Shown here piece after piece: positions 1-7,809 of a DNA stretch of 64,000 bases. Numbering within the stretch: the stretch's first letter is position 1; the number at the start of each line of letters is the position of its first letter. The translations under genes and the position numbers were made by a program. Origin of the DNA: CBDHDJ01 sp965261645 (GTDB lineage Bacteria > Pseudomonadota > Alphaproteobacteria > SHVV01); assembly GCA_965261645.1 (NCBI GenBank), contig CBDHDJ010000004.1, positions 868,001 to 932,000 on the forward strand. Direction: 5' to 3'. The notes below the pieces were generated by a model. It ran no database searches and was not told the origin of the DNA. It saw nothing but the letters and a program-made list of their open reading frames with translations.

Positions 1-766
1 GGGCTACTTTGTCTCGGAAGCCTCGGTTTACCGGCTTCTCAAGGCCCACGACCTGATCACAAGCCCCGCTTTCGTGGTCATCAAGGCAGCCGATGAGTTC
101 CGCGACAAGACCACGGCGCCGAACCAGCTGTGGCAGACCGACTTCACCTATCTCAAGGTCATCGGCTGGGGCTGGTTTTACCTGTCGACCATCCTGGACG
201 ACTATTCCCGCTACATCATTGCTTGGAAGCTCTGCACCAACATGACGGCGGACGATGTGACGGCAACACTGAAGTTGGCGCTAGAAGCCTCAGGCTGCAA
301 TCGCGCCAATGTCGTCCACAAGCCGAAGCTGCTCAGCGACAACGGCTCGTCCTATATCTCCGGCGATCTGGCTGAATGGCTCGAGGACCACGGTATGGAT
401 CACGTTCGGGGCGCACCGTATCACCCGCAAACCCAGGGCAAGATCGAGCGCTGGCATCAAACGCTGAAGAACCGGATCCTGCTTGAAAATTATTATCTCC
501 CCGGCGATCTCGAAAACCAGATCAGCGCCTTCGTCGATCACTACAACAACCAACGCTACCACGAGAGCATCGGCAACGTAACTCCAGCCGACGCCTACTT
601 TGGACGCCACACCGCCATCATCGAAAAGAGAAAAAAAGATCAAAAAACTGACCACCCAAAACCGCCGCTTGAACCATCAAAGCCAAGCGGCTTAACATCA
701 AACAAAGATGAGCCAGATCCTCCCTATGAAACACGCTCAACAGTCCCATTTGTTTTGATGACGGAC
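1..766 (+). mobile_element. IS3-family element, right part (left end outside window)
   Basis: The window opens inside an IS3-type element. Its transposase occupies nearly all of it, and the sequence ending GATGACGGACA near 766 looks like an IS3-type right terminal repeat. The left end is off the window, so neither the inverted-repeat pair nor a target duplication can be checked. The proposed right end lies about five bases before the start codon of the GIY-YIG-like gene, so the insertion abuts that gene. The exact end is an estimate. Confidence 0.6.
2..695 (+). pseudogene. IS3-family transposase (integrase core), 5'-partial, frameshifted near its 3' end
   Basis: The open frame enters from outside the window. 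A DDE integrase core is visible: Asp in WQTDFTYL, Asp in LLSDNGSS, and Glu in GKIERWH 35-36 residues later, then the typical IS3 C-terminus (HYNNQRYHES). At 631-637 there is an A7 tract. With six As the frame would give a normal IS3 tail and stop at TAA 693-695. As written, the frame misses that stop and runs on to 2047 through the SIR2 gene. That long fusion is best read as an artefact of a one-base insertion (real or sequencing), not a fusion protein. Confidence 0.8.
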
Positions 767-770
767 AGTC

Positions 771-983
771 ATGGCCGCAGGAACTACCTACAGATATCGC
801 TTCAAGGTGGACGGAAAGGTCGTGCATTGCGGCATCACGACCGACCTGGTGCGCCGCGAGCGCGAACACCGCCGCCGGTGGCCGACGGGCCGCATCGAAC
901 AGGTGGGTCCGGCGACCACGCGCGAAGAAGCGCGGCATTGGGAGAGACAGCAGCCCGAGCAGCGGTTCAGTTCCGCTTCCTGA
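771..983 (+). CDS. small GIY-YIG-like protein (70 aa)
   Basis: A 70-residue protein with an N-terminal YRYRFKVDGKVVHCGIT segment followed by an RREREHRRRW helix and a TTREEARHWE tail. This pattern matches short alphaproteobacterial proteins that resemble a minimal GIY-YIG nuclease fold; the canonical GIY and YIG motifs are degenerate, so nuclease activity is uncertain. The start ATG at 771 lies about five bases after the end of the IS3 element, so the native promoter may be lost or replaced. Its stop overlaps the SIR2 start as TGATG (981-985), indicating translational coupling. Function unknown; the pairing is the main clue. Confidence 0.65.
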   Translation: MAAGTTYRYRFKVDGKVVHCGITTDLVRREREHRRRWPTGRIEQVGPATTREEARHWERQQPEQRFSSAS

Positions 984-2047
984 TGTCTCCGCCTGAACCC
1001 TCCCCGGGGGATGCGGACACCGCGCTGACCGTCTCCCGCAATCACGTCGTGGTCACCGGCGCCGGGTTCACCCGCGGCTTGGTTCCCGGCGCGCCGCTGC
1101 TCGTCGACGATTTCAGCAACGATGTCCTCGAAGCCAGGGTCCGCGGATTGCCCAACGCGAGCCGTTTGCTGGACTGGGAACGAAGTCTGGATGAGAGAGG
1201 TCGCATCGACATCGAGCGCCTGATGACGCGTCTCGATGCCCTGATGCCCTACGACTACGCCGAGAGTGCGGGCAACGCGGCGAACGAATACGGCTTCCTG
1301 CTTTCGGAACTGAGAAGAGCGTTCCTCGACCGGCTCCATGAAGCCCGGAAGGGGGACATCCATCGCGAGGAACTGAAGCGGTTAGCGACGTACTGCGAAG
1401 CCAATGGCTGCTGCTGCATCACTTTCAACTATGACGACTTCCTCGACGAGGCGCTGGCGCAGACCGGCAGTTGGAACCCGTATTGGGGATACGGGTTCTT
1501 CTGCCCGTCCTCATTGGACACCATCGCCAGCTTCGACGAACTGGAAACGCATTCGGTTCTGCGGCTGCTGAAGCTCCACGGGTCGATCAACTGGCGACCG
1601 AAGCTGGGTTACGCGAGCCCGGTCGCGATCGACAGCATCACGCACCATCACGATTCGGCCGGCATCAGTCTCCGCCATCCGCAGGTCGGCGGTCACCTGG
1701 AGCCCGAACCCGTGATGGTCCCGCCCGTTCTGTCGAAATCCAGCCTCGTGGAACAGCCGGTGCTTCGGCTTGTCTGGTCGCAGGCGTTCGACAGTCTGGC
1801 GACGGCCCACGAAGTCACGTTCATCGGATATTCGTTCCCGACGACGGACATGGCTGCGCGGACGTTGTTTTCCGAAGCGCTGAAGGACCTCCCGCGAGAC
1901 GACATCAACGTCGTCAATCTGAGCCGGGAAGACTCCGAGGCCGAAATGACGCGCAGTCGCTACCGATCATCGGTGCTCGGCGATATCCCCGACGAACAGT
2001 TCCATTTCGACGGCGCTCTGGAATGGATAAGGAGTCTGTCGCCATAG
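983..2047 (+). CDS. SIR2-like domain protein (SIR2_2 type), putative NADase/defence effector
   Basis: A 354-residue protein. Sirtuin-like Rossmann features are clear: VVVTGAGFT (about 22-30) as the GAG nucleotide loop, TFNYDD (about 146-151) corresponding to the NxD region, KLHGSINW (about 197-204), and IGYSFPTTD (about 280-288). The zinc-binding module of deacetylase sirtuins is absent, as in the bacterial SIR2_2 group, several members of which deplete NAD during antiphage defence (family knowledge). The start is chosen at ATG 983, which overlaps the upstream stop by one base; there is no good ribosome-binding site, consistent with coupling. Defence function is inference. Confidence 0.8.
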   Translation: MSPPEPSPGDADTALTVSRNHVVVTGAGFTRGLVPGAPLLVDDFSNDVLEARVRGLPNASRLLDWERSLDERGRIDIERLMTRLDALMPYDYAESAGNAANEYGFLLSELRRAFLDRLHEARKGDIHREELKRLATYCEANGCCCITFNYDDFLDEALAQTGSWNPYWGYGFFCPSSLDTIASFDELETHSVLRLLKLHGSINWRPKLGYASPVAIDSITHHHDSAGISLRHPQVGGHLEPEPVMVPPVLSKSSLVEQPVLRLVWSQAFDSLATAHEVTFIGYSFPTTDMAARTLFSEALKDLPRDDINVVNLSREDSEAEMTRSRYRSSVLGDIPDEQFHFDGALEWIRSLSP

Positions 2048-2089
2048 CCCGGCCGCGGTCGGACCCGAAGGGGCCGGCAATGGCGTTCC

Positions 2090-2281
2090 CTACAGGATAT
2101 CGGCGCTCGTCGGAGCCGTGCCGGGGGTGATCTTGCTGAGCGCGACCGGCGGCTGAGCGAGGGACGTGGCGAGGGTGAGAACGCATCTAATGGACTCGAC
2201 GGCCACGCCCGTCAAAGTCAGCCACAATGCCACTTGCCGCCCGATCTCCCGCGTCTCGATGAACCGGCCCGTCATGGCCAT
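2090..2281 (-). CDS. possible small hypothetical protein (63 aa)
   Basis: A short minus-strand frame in the gap after the SIR2 gene. It would give a 63-residue protein with one hydrophobic stretch (IGRQVALWLTLTGVAVESI) that could be a membrane helix. No family is recognised and no strong ribosome-binding site is seen. It may be a chance frame in GC-rich DNA. Confidence 0.2.
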   Translation of the reverse strand: MAMTGRFIETREIGRQVALWLTLTGVAVESIRCVLTLATSLAQPPVALSKITPGTAPTSADIL

Positions 2282-2361
2282 GCGGGGCTCGCGCCCGCTA
2301 TGTTCCAGTGCGGACGGGTGAGCCCCACGAGCGAAAACGACCGAAAGCAAGAAAGCACACC

Positions 2362-3255
2362 ATGGGTTCCGTTGCCGACAAGATCGCGAAGAAGATCCTC
2401 TCGTCCCGCGGGTCGAAGGTCGTCGATCTGGCGAGCTGGCGGGAGGGCAGGAAGATGGCGATCGAAGCCGGTTTCGGCGACGACGGCCTCGCCCTCGGCA
2501 AGCTCGCGGGCCGTGACCCTTGCCACGCTCTGTACGCTTTGGGGCAGAACGTCGCCTCCCTCATGGCCGAATCCATTTCCGGGATGAGAGAAGCGAAGGG
2601 TTACGTCAGGATCGCCGGCAGCGCCGAGGATGAATACATGCCGGGCGGGCCGCCGATGAGCCCGCTGACCGTGAGCTATTTCACGATGTGGGCGCTGTTC
2701 GACGTCCGGTTCGGGAGCAGCCGGGAAACCATGGGCAGCTGCATTCTGCGCATCGCGCCCGAGTTCGATAGCCCGTCCTGGCTGATGGACACCGTAGAGC
2801 GGATGCAGCAGTCGAGGATGGGCTTCTACGTGCAGTGCGGCAGCGAGGGCGACGGGGTTCTGCTGCGCGAAGTCGGCACGCGGGAGATCGTTTCCTGCAC
2901 GGTTCCAGCCGGCTATACCGGGCGCGAGGGGCAGATCTGGTTCGTGCGCGTGCTGCCGCCGCCCAACCGCCTGTGCCGCCACCATATCGTGTTCAACACG
3001 CCCTACGTAATCCGGGACTATCCCGAACGGGCCTTTGTCGACTATCTGGAGCGCGAGTTCGCGCGGATGAAGGCGAAGAGGAGACCGCCCGGGACGGATG
3101 ACGCGCACGGCCGTCTGATGAAGTACGGTCCGGATCCCAACCATTGGAACGAATACATCTTCTGCGCTTATTCGGGTCATAAAGATGAGGTGATCTTTCT
3201 GACCGGTATCCCGGACATCCGGGAAAGTCTTCCCCATGTATCGGCTTATCGGTAG
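2362..3255 (+). CDS. hypothetical protein (297 aa), unrecognised
   Basis: No family is recognised. The start is taken at ATG 2362 (MGSVADKIAKKI), preceded by a purine-rich GAAAGCAAGAAAG stretch; an upstream in-frame start at 2308 is less convincing. The protein begins with a basic amphipathic segment, has a middle region with MSPLTVSYFTMWALFDVRFG, and ends with a charged segment (REFARMKAKRRPPG). There is no signal peptide or clear membrane segment. It follows the SIR2 gene in the same direction with a gap of about 310 bases, so membership of the same operon is possible but not shown. It is bounded downstream by IS copy A. Confidence 0.6.
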   Translation: MGSVADKIAKKILSSRGSKVVDLASWREGRKMAIEAGFGDDGLALGKLAGRDPCHALYALGQNVASLMAESISGMREAKGYVRIAGSAEDEYMPGGPPMSPLTVSYFTMWALFDVRFGSSRETMGSCILRIAPEFDSPSWLMDTVERMQQSRMGFYVQCGSEGDGVLLREVGTREIVSCTVPAGYTGREGQIWFVRVLPPPNRLCRHHIVFNTPYVIRDYPERAFVDYLEREFARMKAKRRPPGTDDAHGRLMKYGPDPNHWNEYIFCAYSGHKDEVIFLTGIPDIRESLPHVSAYR

Positions 3256-3506
3256 TTCAGCCACGCTGACGCCGGCGTCCGGGGCGGACGCGGGCGGGAC
3301 CGACCGCCTGCGGGGTGCGCTCGACGCGGCGCAGATCGCGCCGACGGGCGGTAGCGCGGATCCAGCCGGCTAGCTGGAGGCGGAGGTCGGCTACCCGGCC
3401 AAACTGGCAGCGTAGCCGTTCGACCAAGCCGTGATGGTGCGGGTATGCGGATGCGGTGAATGGCCGCGTTGGCCCGAAGCCGGTCGGCTGTGCGCTACGA
3501 CCTCAA
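3256..3506. other. non-coding interval before IS copy A
   Basis: About 250 GC-rich bases without a supported gene, promoter or terminator. The IS copy A left boundary falls at 3507 with TCAA immediately before it, which does not match the TTAG on the other side. The interval may therefore be the product of an adjacent deletion or recombination. Confidence 0.4.
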
Positions 3507-4953
3507 CAGCCCGTTGATTAAGTCGGCGCCGTCTGATTCTCTGGTTCCCTGATTTGCAGGGGGATTTGCCGATGGCGATGGGACGGCAGAAGGATGGTCA
3601 GGGGGACCTGATGGTGAGCTGGTCGGAGATGCCGCGCTCTCCGGGTCATGTGTTTTATGACCGCTTGCAGTCGGTGCTGATCGCGGGCGGCTTCGACGCC
3701 TTTGCCGAGGCGAGCTGCCGGCCTTATTACGCGGTCCGGATGGGCGCGCCCTCGGTGCCGCCCGGGCGCTATTTCCGGATGCACCTGGTGGGCTACTTCG
3801 AGGGCATCGACAGCGAGCGCGGTCTGGAGTGGCGCTGCTCGGACTCGCTTTCGCTGCGGGCGTTCCTGCGACTGGGGAGCCGTGATCGGGTACCGGACCA
3901 TTCCTGGCTGTCACGGAGCCGCACGCGCCTGCCCCATGAAGTCCACGCGGCGGTCTTCGACTGGGTTCTGGTGCTGATCGCCGAGGCGGGGCTGATCAAG
4001 GGCGAGCGCATCGGCGTCGATGCCTCGACCATGGAGGCCAACGCGGCGCTGCGGAACATCGTGCGGCGCGACAACGGCGAAGGCTACCGGGAGATGCTGG
4101 AGTGCCTGGCCCGGGAAAGCGGGGTCGAGACACCCACGGCCGAGGACCTGGCGCGTCTGGACCGGAAGCGCAAGGGCAAGAAGCTTTCCAACACGGATTG
4201 GGTTTCGAAGAGCGACCCCGAGGCCAAGATCGCCAAGATGAAGGACGGCACGACGCATCTGGCCTACAAGCCCGAGCACGCGGTGGATCTGGACACCGGC
4301 GCGGTGGTGGCGGCCGAGCTGCACCCGGCCGATGAGGGCGACACCACGACGCTTTCCAAGACCCTGGCGAAGGCCGAGGCAAACCTCGAGGCGGTGGATG
4401 CGGCACCGACATCGGAGGACCCGGCCGAATGCGTCGCCGACAAAGGTTATCACTCACGGGCGGTCTTGAGGGCTCTGAACGACAGTCCCTGGAAGACCCG
4501 GATCGCGGCGCCCAAGCAGACCGGCTTTTCGCGCTGGCACGGTGATGAGGCGGCGCGGCGCGCGGTCACCAATAACCGTGCGCGGCTCAAGTCCGGGGTC
4601 GCCCGCGAGGCCTTCAAGCTGCGCGCCGAGATCGTCGAGCGCTGCTTTGCCCACAACCTCGATCGTGGCGGCATGCGACGAACCTGGCTGCGCGGGCGAG
4701 AGAATGTGCACAAGCGATACCTGCTCCACGTCGCCGGCCACAATCTATCGTTACTGATGCGCCAGCTCATCGGCGCCGGCACCCCGCGGGAGGCCGTGGC
4801 GGGCGGATATGGCGGTATTTTCGTTCTGCTCACGCCCACCGGGGCCATGCTGGTGGCACGGGGGGGGGGCTCGCAAAGCGGCCAGACGGCTTTCGCCGCC
4901 GCATTCCTCATCTGGGAGTGAGAGCCGGAAAAAGCCACTTAATCAACGGGCTG
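3507..4953 (+). mobile_element. 1.44-kb IS, copy A (tentatively IS1182-like)
   Basis: One of six copies. It is bounded by 17-bp inverted repeats CAGCCCGTTGATTAAGT and encodes one transposase. It is 1447 bp against 1444 bp in copies B, E and F, because the G tract near the transposase 3' end has ten Gs instead of seven, adding one glycine in frame. Flanks are TCAA on the left and TTAG on the right, so no clean target duplication remains. The right end lies exactly at the stop codon of the following cyclic-nucleotide-binding gene. Confidence 0.92.
3572..4921 (+). CDS. IS transposase, copy A (DUF772 plus DDE_Tnp_1 type)
   Basis: About 449 residues. The N-terminal part (FRMHLVGYFEGIDSERGLEWRC) is of the DUF772 type, and the catalytic RNase-H-like domain contains IGVDASTMEANA, then VADKGYHS, and a late EIVERCFAH with the probable catalytic Glu. 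ATG 3572 is preferred because GGGGG lies about ten bases upstream; a TTG at 3554 is an alternative. The protein is intact. It differs from the other copies by an extra Gly in the tail and Cys for Arg in the MLECLARE segment. IS1182 membership is from remembered family character and not verified. Confidence 0.9.
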   Translation: MAMGRQKDGQGDLMVSWSEMPRSPGHVFYDRLQSVLIAGGFDAFAEASCRPYYAVRMGAPSVPPGRYFRMHLVGYFEGIDSERGLEWRCSDSLSLRAFLRLGSRDRVPDHSWLSRSRTRLPHEVHAAVFDWVLVLIAEAGLIKGERIGVDASTMEANAALRNIVRRDNGEGYREMLECLARESGVETPTAEDLARLDRKRKGKKLSNTDWVSKSDPEAKIAKMKDGTTHLAYKPEHAVDLDTGAVVAAELHPADEGDTTTLSKTLAKAEANLEAVDAAPTSEDPAECVADKGYHSRAVLRALNDSPWKTRIAAPKQTGFSRWHGDEAARRAVTNNRARLKSGVAREAFKLRAEIVERCFAHNLDRGGMRRTWLRGRENVHKRYLLHVAGHNLSLLMRQLIGAGTPREAVAGGYGGIFVLLTPTGAMLVARGGGSQSGQTAFAAAFLIWE

Positions 4954-5316
4954 TTAGGCGGCGCCGCGGTGGGCCTGCTTGCGCAAGCGTTTTGTCAGGA
5001 GCCGGAGCAGCGCATAAGCCAACAGATCTGCCCTGGCGATGCTTTCCTCGACCTCTTCCTTGGTGATGACGGCGCAACTTGCGTCTTCGCCGACGATCGC
5101 GGCGGCCGAGCGCGGCTGGTTGTCGACCAGCGCCATCTCGCCCACGAAATCCCCCCGCGTCAGCGTGTCGAGGACGGCCTCCTGGCCGCCCGTGCGGGCG
5201 ACGATGACGACGCCGCCGGATTGTATGATGTAGGCGCAGTCCGCCTTGTCACCCTTCTCGAAGAGAACCGCGCCTTTCGAGAAGTTGACCGTAGTGAGGT
5301 CATCGAGCTTCGACAT
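4954..5316 (-). CDS. stand-alone cyclic-nucleotide-binding domain protein 1
   Basis: 120 residues forming a single cNMP-binding beta-roll: FSKGAVLFEKGDKADCAYIIQSG, then GDFVGEMALVDNQPRSAAAIV, which matches the phosphate-binding cassette (GE-hydrophobic-AL...PRSA). There is no HTH, kinase or channel domain, so it is a sensor or adaptor module rather than a complete CRP. It ends LLTKRLRKQAHRGAA; the stop TAA is provided by the target-site bases immediately after IS copy A, so the native C-terminus may have been slightly longer. It is divergent from the TetR gene, sharing a 180-bp intergenic region. It is the first of three such genes within 3.3 kb. Confidence 0.82.
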   Translation of the reverse strand: MSKLDDLTTVNFSKGAVLFEKGDKADCAYIIQSGGVVIVARTGGQEAVLDTLTRGDFVGEMALVDNQPRSAAAIVGEDASCAVITKEEVEESIARADLLAYALLRLLTKRLRKQAHRGAA

Positions 5317-5495
5317 GTCAGGCCTGATCGTCTTTGGAATTCATGCGGTGCCCATCCTTTATAGGCCGAGGCCTTTGCCGACGGCAACGGCTTTCGCCCG
5401 CCGCGGTCACGATTGGGTGAGCCGAAAGGTCCTTGAACAATCGTTCCAGAACTCTTATCTAGGAGGATACGCCATCACCGACGACGGGGTTCTCC

Positions 5496-6092
5496 ATGCC
5501 GCGGCCGAAAGAATTCGATCCGGACACGATTCTCGACCAAGCCGTCGATGTTTTCTGGGCGCGGGGTTATGAGGGCACGTCGATCCAGAATCTGGTCGAT
5601 GCGCTCGGTATCAACCGCAGCAGTCTTTACGCCACATTTGGCGACAAGCAGGAGCTGTATCTCGCCGCCCTGCAGCGCTACGGCCAAAATACGCTGGGCC
5701 TGGTGGCCGAGACGCTCAACGGGCCGGGTCCGGTTCACCAGGCCATCGGCGCGCTGTTTGATGCAGCCGTCGATCCGGTCGAGCAGAACCAGGACCGGCG
5801 CGGCTGCCTCATCTGCAACGCCGCCGTCGAGCAGGCGCCCCACGATCCGGCCATCGAAGCGGAGGTGAAGGCCGATTTCAAATTCATCGAGGACGGCTTC
5901 GCCAAGGCGCTCGACCGCGCCAAAGCCGCCGGCGAGATCGATGCGGCCAGCGATGCGGGCGCGATCGCGAAATACCTGACCACCAACTACATGGGGCTCC
6001 GCGTGATGGCGAAGGCGGGCCACGATCCCGCGACGTTGCGGGATGTCGCGAACGTCACGCTCTCGGTTCTGGGGAAAGGCGTAAGCGACTGA
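5496..6092 (+). CDS. TetR/AcrR-family transcriptional regulator
   Basis: 198 residues. The N-terminal TetR helix-turn-helix is clear: ILDQAVDVFWARGYEGTSIQNLVDALGINRSSLYATFGDKQELY (spans about residues 12-55). The C-terminal ligand domain contains RRGCLICNAAVE, seen in the TetR subgroup with a conserved Cys-containing GC-I/L-hydrophobic stretch often linked to electrophile or aldehyde-responsive regulators (weak inference). It is divergent from the cNMP-domain gene at 5316, a usual arrangement for a TetR target. The downstream palindrome ATAACGTTAT at 6096-6105 lies just beyond its stop and could be an operator for the next gene. Confidence 0.88.
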   Translation: MPRPKEFDPDTILDQAVDVFWARGYEGTSIQNLVDALGINRSSLYATFGDKQELYLAALQRYGQNTLGLVAETLNGPGPVHQAIGALFDAAVDPVEQNQDRRGCLICNAAVEQAPHDPAIEAEVKADFKFIEDGFAKALDRAKAAGEIDAASDAGAIAKYLTTNYMGLRVMAKAGHDPATLRDVANVTLSVLGKGVSD

Positions 6093-6267
6093 ACTATAAC
6101 GTTATTTTTCGTAACGCCTTCGTGATCCCTGTATACTTGACTGAACGTTTCAGAATACCCATCTAGAGAGTTACGGAGCTGTCCTGCGGGACGGCCTAAT
6201 TTAGGCCCCATTTTGTACCGTTCGTTTCAGAAGCTGTTTTGACCACTGAAACGCAGAGGAGGGAAAC
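6093..6267 (+). promoter_or_regulatory. intergenic region with palindrome and two short hairpins
   Basis: ATAACGTTAT (6096-6105) is a perfect 10-base palindrome just after the TetR stop. Further on, GTCCTGCGGGAC and GGCCTAATTTAGGCC can each form a short hairpin, the second followed by CCATTTTG, which could be a weak terminator for the TetR gene. GCAGAGGAGGG, a strong ribosome-binding site, precedes ATG 6268. No sigma-70 boxes can be assigned with confidence. Confidence 0.35.
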
Positions 6268-6612
6268 ATGAGCAAGAGCACGGAACAGCCTTTTGGCACT
6301 GCCGTTCGCATCTTCGCCTCCGTAGCGTTCGCCTTTCTGCTTTTGGCTGGCGCCGCGCTGATGGTGCGCCCGGCCACCGCACAGACGGCGCTCGCGCCGC
6401 GGGCTGAAGTGGTGAAGCTGCTTGGCGACAAGTACGCCGAGAAGCCGGTGGCCCTTGGCCTCACCGAGACCGGCGGTGTGATCGAAGTGTTCGCCAGCCG
6501 CGATGGCGCGACCTGGACCTTGGTCCTGACCACGCCCAATGGTCTGAGCCGCTTGATCGCCTCGGGCGAAGCCTGGACGCCGATCAAGGAACTCGCCGGC
6601 AATCCGGTCTGA
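6268..6612 (+). CDS. hypothetical exported protein (114 aa)
   Basis: A good AGGAGG ribosome-binding site supports ATG 6268. After a polar start there is one hydrophobic helix (IFASVAFAFLLLAGAALMV, about 15-33) followed by RPATAQTA, a plausible signal peptidase site at ATA-Q. The mature part of about 75 residues (EVVKLLGDKYAEKPVALGLTETG...) resembles small periplasmic proteins of alphaproteobacteria that carry no assigned function. It stands alone between a TetR regulator and the second cNMP-domain gene. Confidence 0.75.
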   Translation: MSKSTEQPFGTAVRIFASVAFAFLLLAGAALMVRPATAQTALAPRAEVVKLLGDKYAEKPVALGLTETGGVIEVFASRDGATWTLVLTTPNGLSRLIASGEAWTPIKELAGNPV

Positions 6613-6737
6613 CGGCGAACACGAGGCCGGGTATGGCCCCGGCGCCGGCTCGCGGTCGGTGCGTTACACCGCCGCGTCCCGCGCACCGCTCATGCGGACA
6701 AAGATGGGGCGGGCGTTCATCGCGAAGCGCCCGCCGT

Positions 6738-7091
6738 TCAGGCGGCTGATAACGTATTGCGCAGCCGCTTGGTCAAAAGCATCAACATCGAACGGGTGAA
6801 AGGATCGGCCTGATCGATGCGCTGGTTGAAATCCGTCTTGCTGATCAGAACACAGGTCGCGAGCGATTTGGCCACCGCCGTCGCCGCCCGCGGGTGATCG
6901 TCAACCAGCGCCATCTCGCCGAACACCTCGCCCAGATCGAGCGTATCGACGACCGTTCGAGACTCGCCATCGCTGACGACGATGTTCACGGTGCCCGACT
7001 GAATGAGATAGGCGCAGTGAGGCGCATCGCCCGCGCTGAAGATCGTGCGCCCCTCTTCGAAGGTCTGCCGGTTATGAATTTGTCCTGCCAT
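6738..7091 (-). CDS. stand-alone cyclic-nucleotide-binding domain protein 2
   Basis: 117 residues, a single cNMP-binding fold: FEEGRTIFSAGDAPHCAYLIQSGTV..., then GEVFGEMALVDDHPRAATAVA as the phosphate-binding cassette, and a C-terminal helix MLMLLTKRLRNTLSAA. It is closely similar in layout to the first and third copies in this cluster and lacks any output domain. About 285 bases without a supported gene lie upstream (7092-7376). A role in sensing cAMP or cGMP, or as a degenerate non-binding module, cannot be separated from sequence alone. Confidence 0.83.
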   Translation of the reverse strand: MAGQIHNRQTFEEGRTIFSAGDAPHCAYLIQSGTVNIVVSDGESRTVVDTLDLGEVFGEMALVDDHPRAATAVAKSLATCVLISKTDFNQRIDQADPFTRSMLMLLTKRLRNTLSAA

Positions 7092-7376
7092 GGCCGTACT
7101 CTCCGTTCACCACGGTAACGCGCTATCGCGCCGACGTTCTTGCTGGCGCGCGCACCATATAGCTGTACGCCGTGCCAGGGGGAATCAGGACGATTCCCCA
7201 GAAAACTCCCGGTGGGGGCTGAAAACGTCAGAATTCTGCGCTTTTCAGCTACGGGAATTCACGTAACGGGATGCGCCGGGAGGCCGGCGAATCAGCCGGT
7301 TTTCCGATCAAAATAACGGGATTCTCGTCGCCCCGGCGACGCCTCGACCGCCGGCCGCCGCGGTTGGGGATGGCTC

Positions 7377-7760
7377 TTAGACCGGCCGACCCGAAACGTG
7401 AGAAGACGTGACGGTAATCACGTAGCCGTCCGGCGTCGTGAGTTCGAACCAGCGGTGAACCCGGCCCGTCTCGATCTCGCCTGGTTCGAGCCCTTTCTCG
7501 ACATAATCAGTTCGCGTGGCGACGACATCGTCGACCATCAGGTCGAACGGCGCTTTCGTTCCGGCCGCAATATCATCGTCTCCGGCTCGCAACACAAGGT
7601 GCGTGCCGCCACGCAGCTCCAGGATACCCACCGTCTCGGACTGGGTGACGTGCCGCAAGCCCAGATCAAGAAAATAATCGGTGGCCGAGGGCACATCGCC
7701 GACCCGCATCGAGACATGGCCGATCGCCGCGAGGGGACGTGTTTCCTTCTTACGCGCCAT
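7377..7760 (-). CDS. VOC-family (glyoxalase/dioxygenase fold) protein
   Basis: 127 residues with the beta-alpha-beta-beta-beta repeats of the vicinal oxygen chelate fold: IGHVSMRVGDVPSATDYFLDLGLRHV at the N-terminus and HRWFELTTPDGYVITVTSSH at the C-terminus. The first-strand His (GHVSMRV) and a late Glu (WFELTTPDG) sit where VOC metal ligands usually lie. The substrate cannot be predicted. It is 49 bases downstream of the third cNMP-domain gene in the same direction, so the two are probably co-transcribed. Confidence 0.8.
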   Translation of the reverse strand: MARKKETRPLAAIGHVSMRVGDVPSATDYFLDLGLRHVTQSETVGILELRGGTHLVLRAGDDDIAAGTKAPFDLMVDDVVATRTDYVEKGLEPGEIETGRVHRWFELTTPDGYVITVTSSHVSGRPV

Positions 7761-7809
7761 CGTGACCTCCCATTTCGTTCAGCACATCAACTGCGGGCTA
7801 GACCGCCAA

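Noticed and set aside
74..2047. A 657-residue transposase-SIR2 fusion protein
   Set aside because: The transposase frame reaches the SIR2 gene only because of one extra A at 631-637. The segment between has no protein-like character, and the SIR2 gene has its own coupled start.
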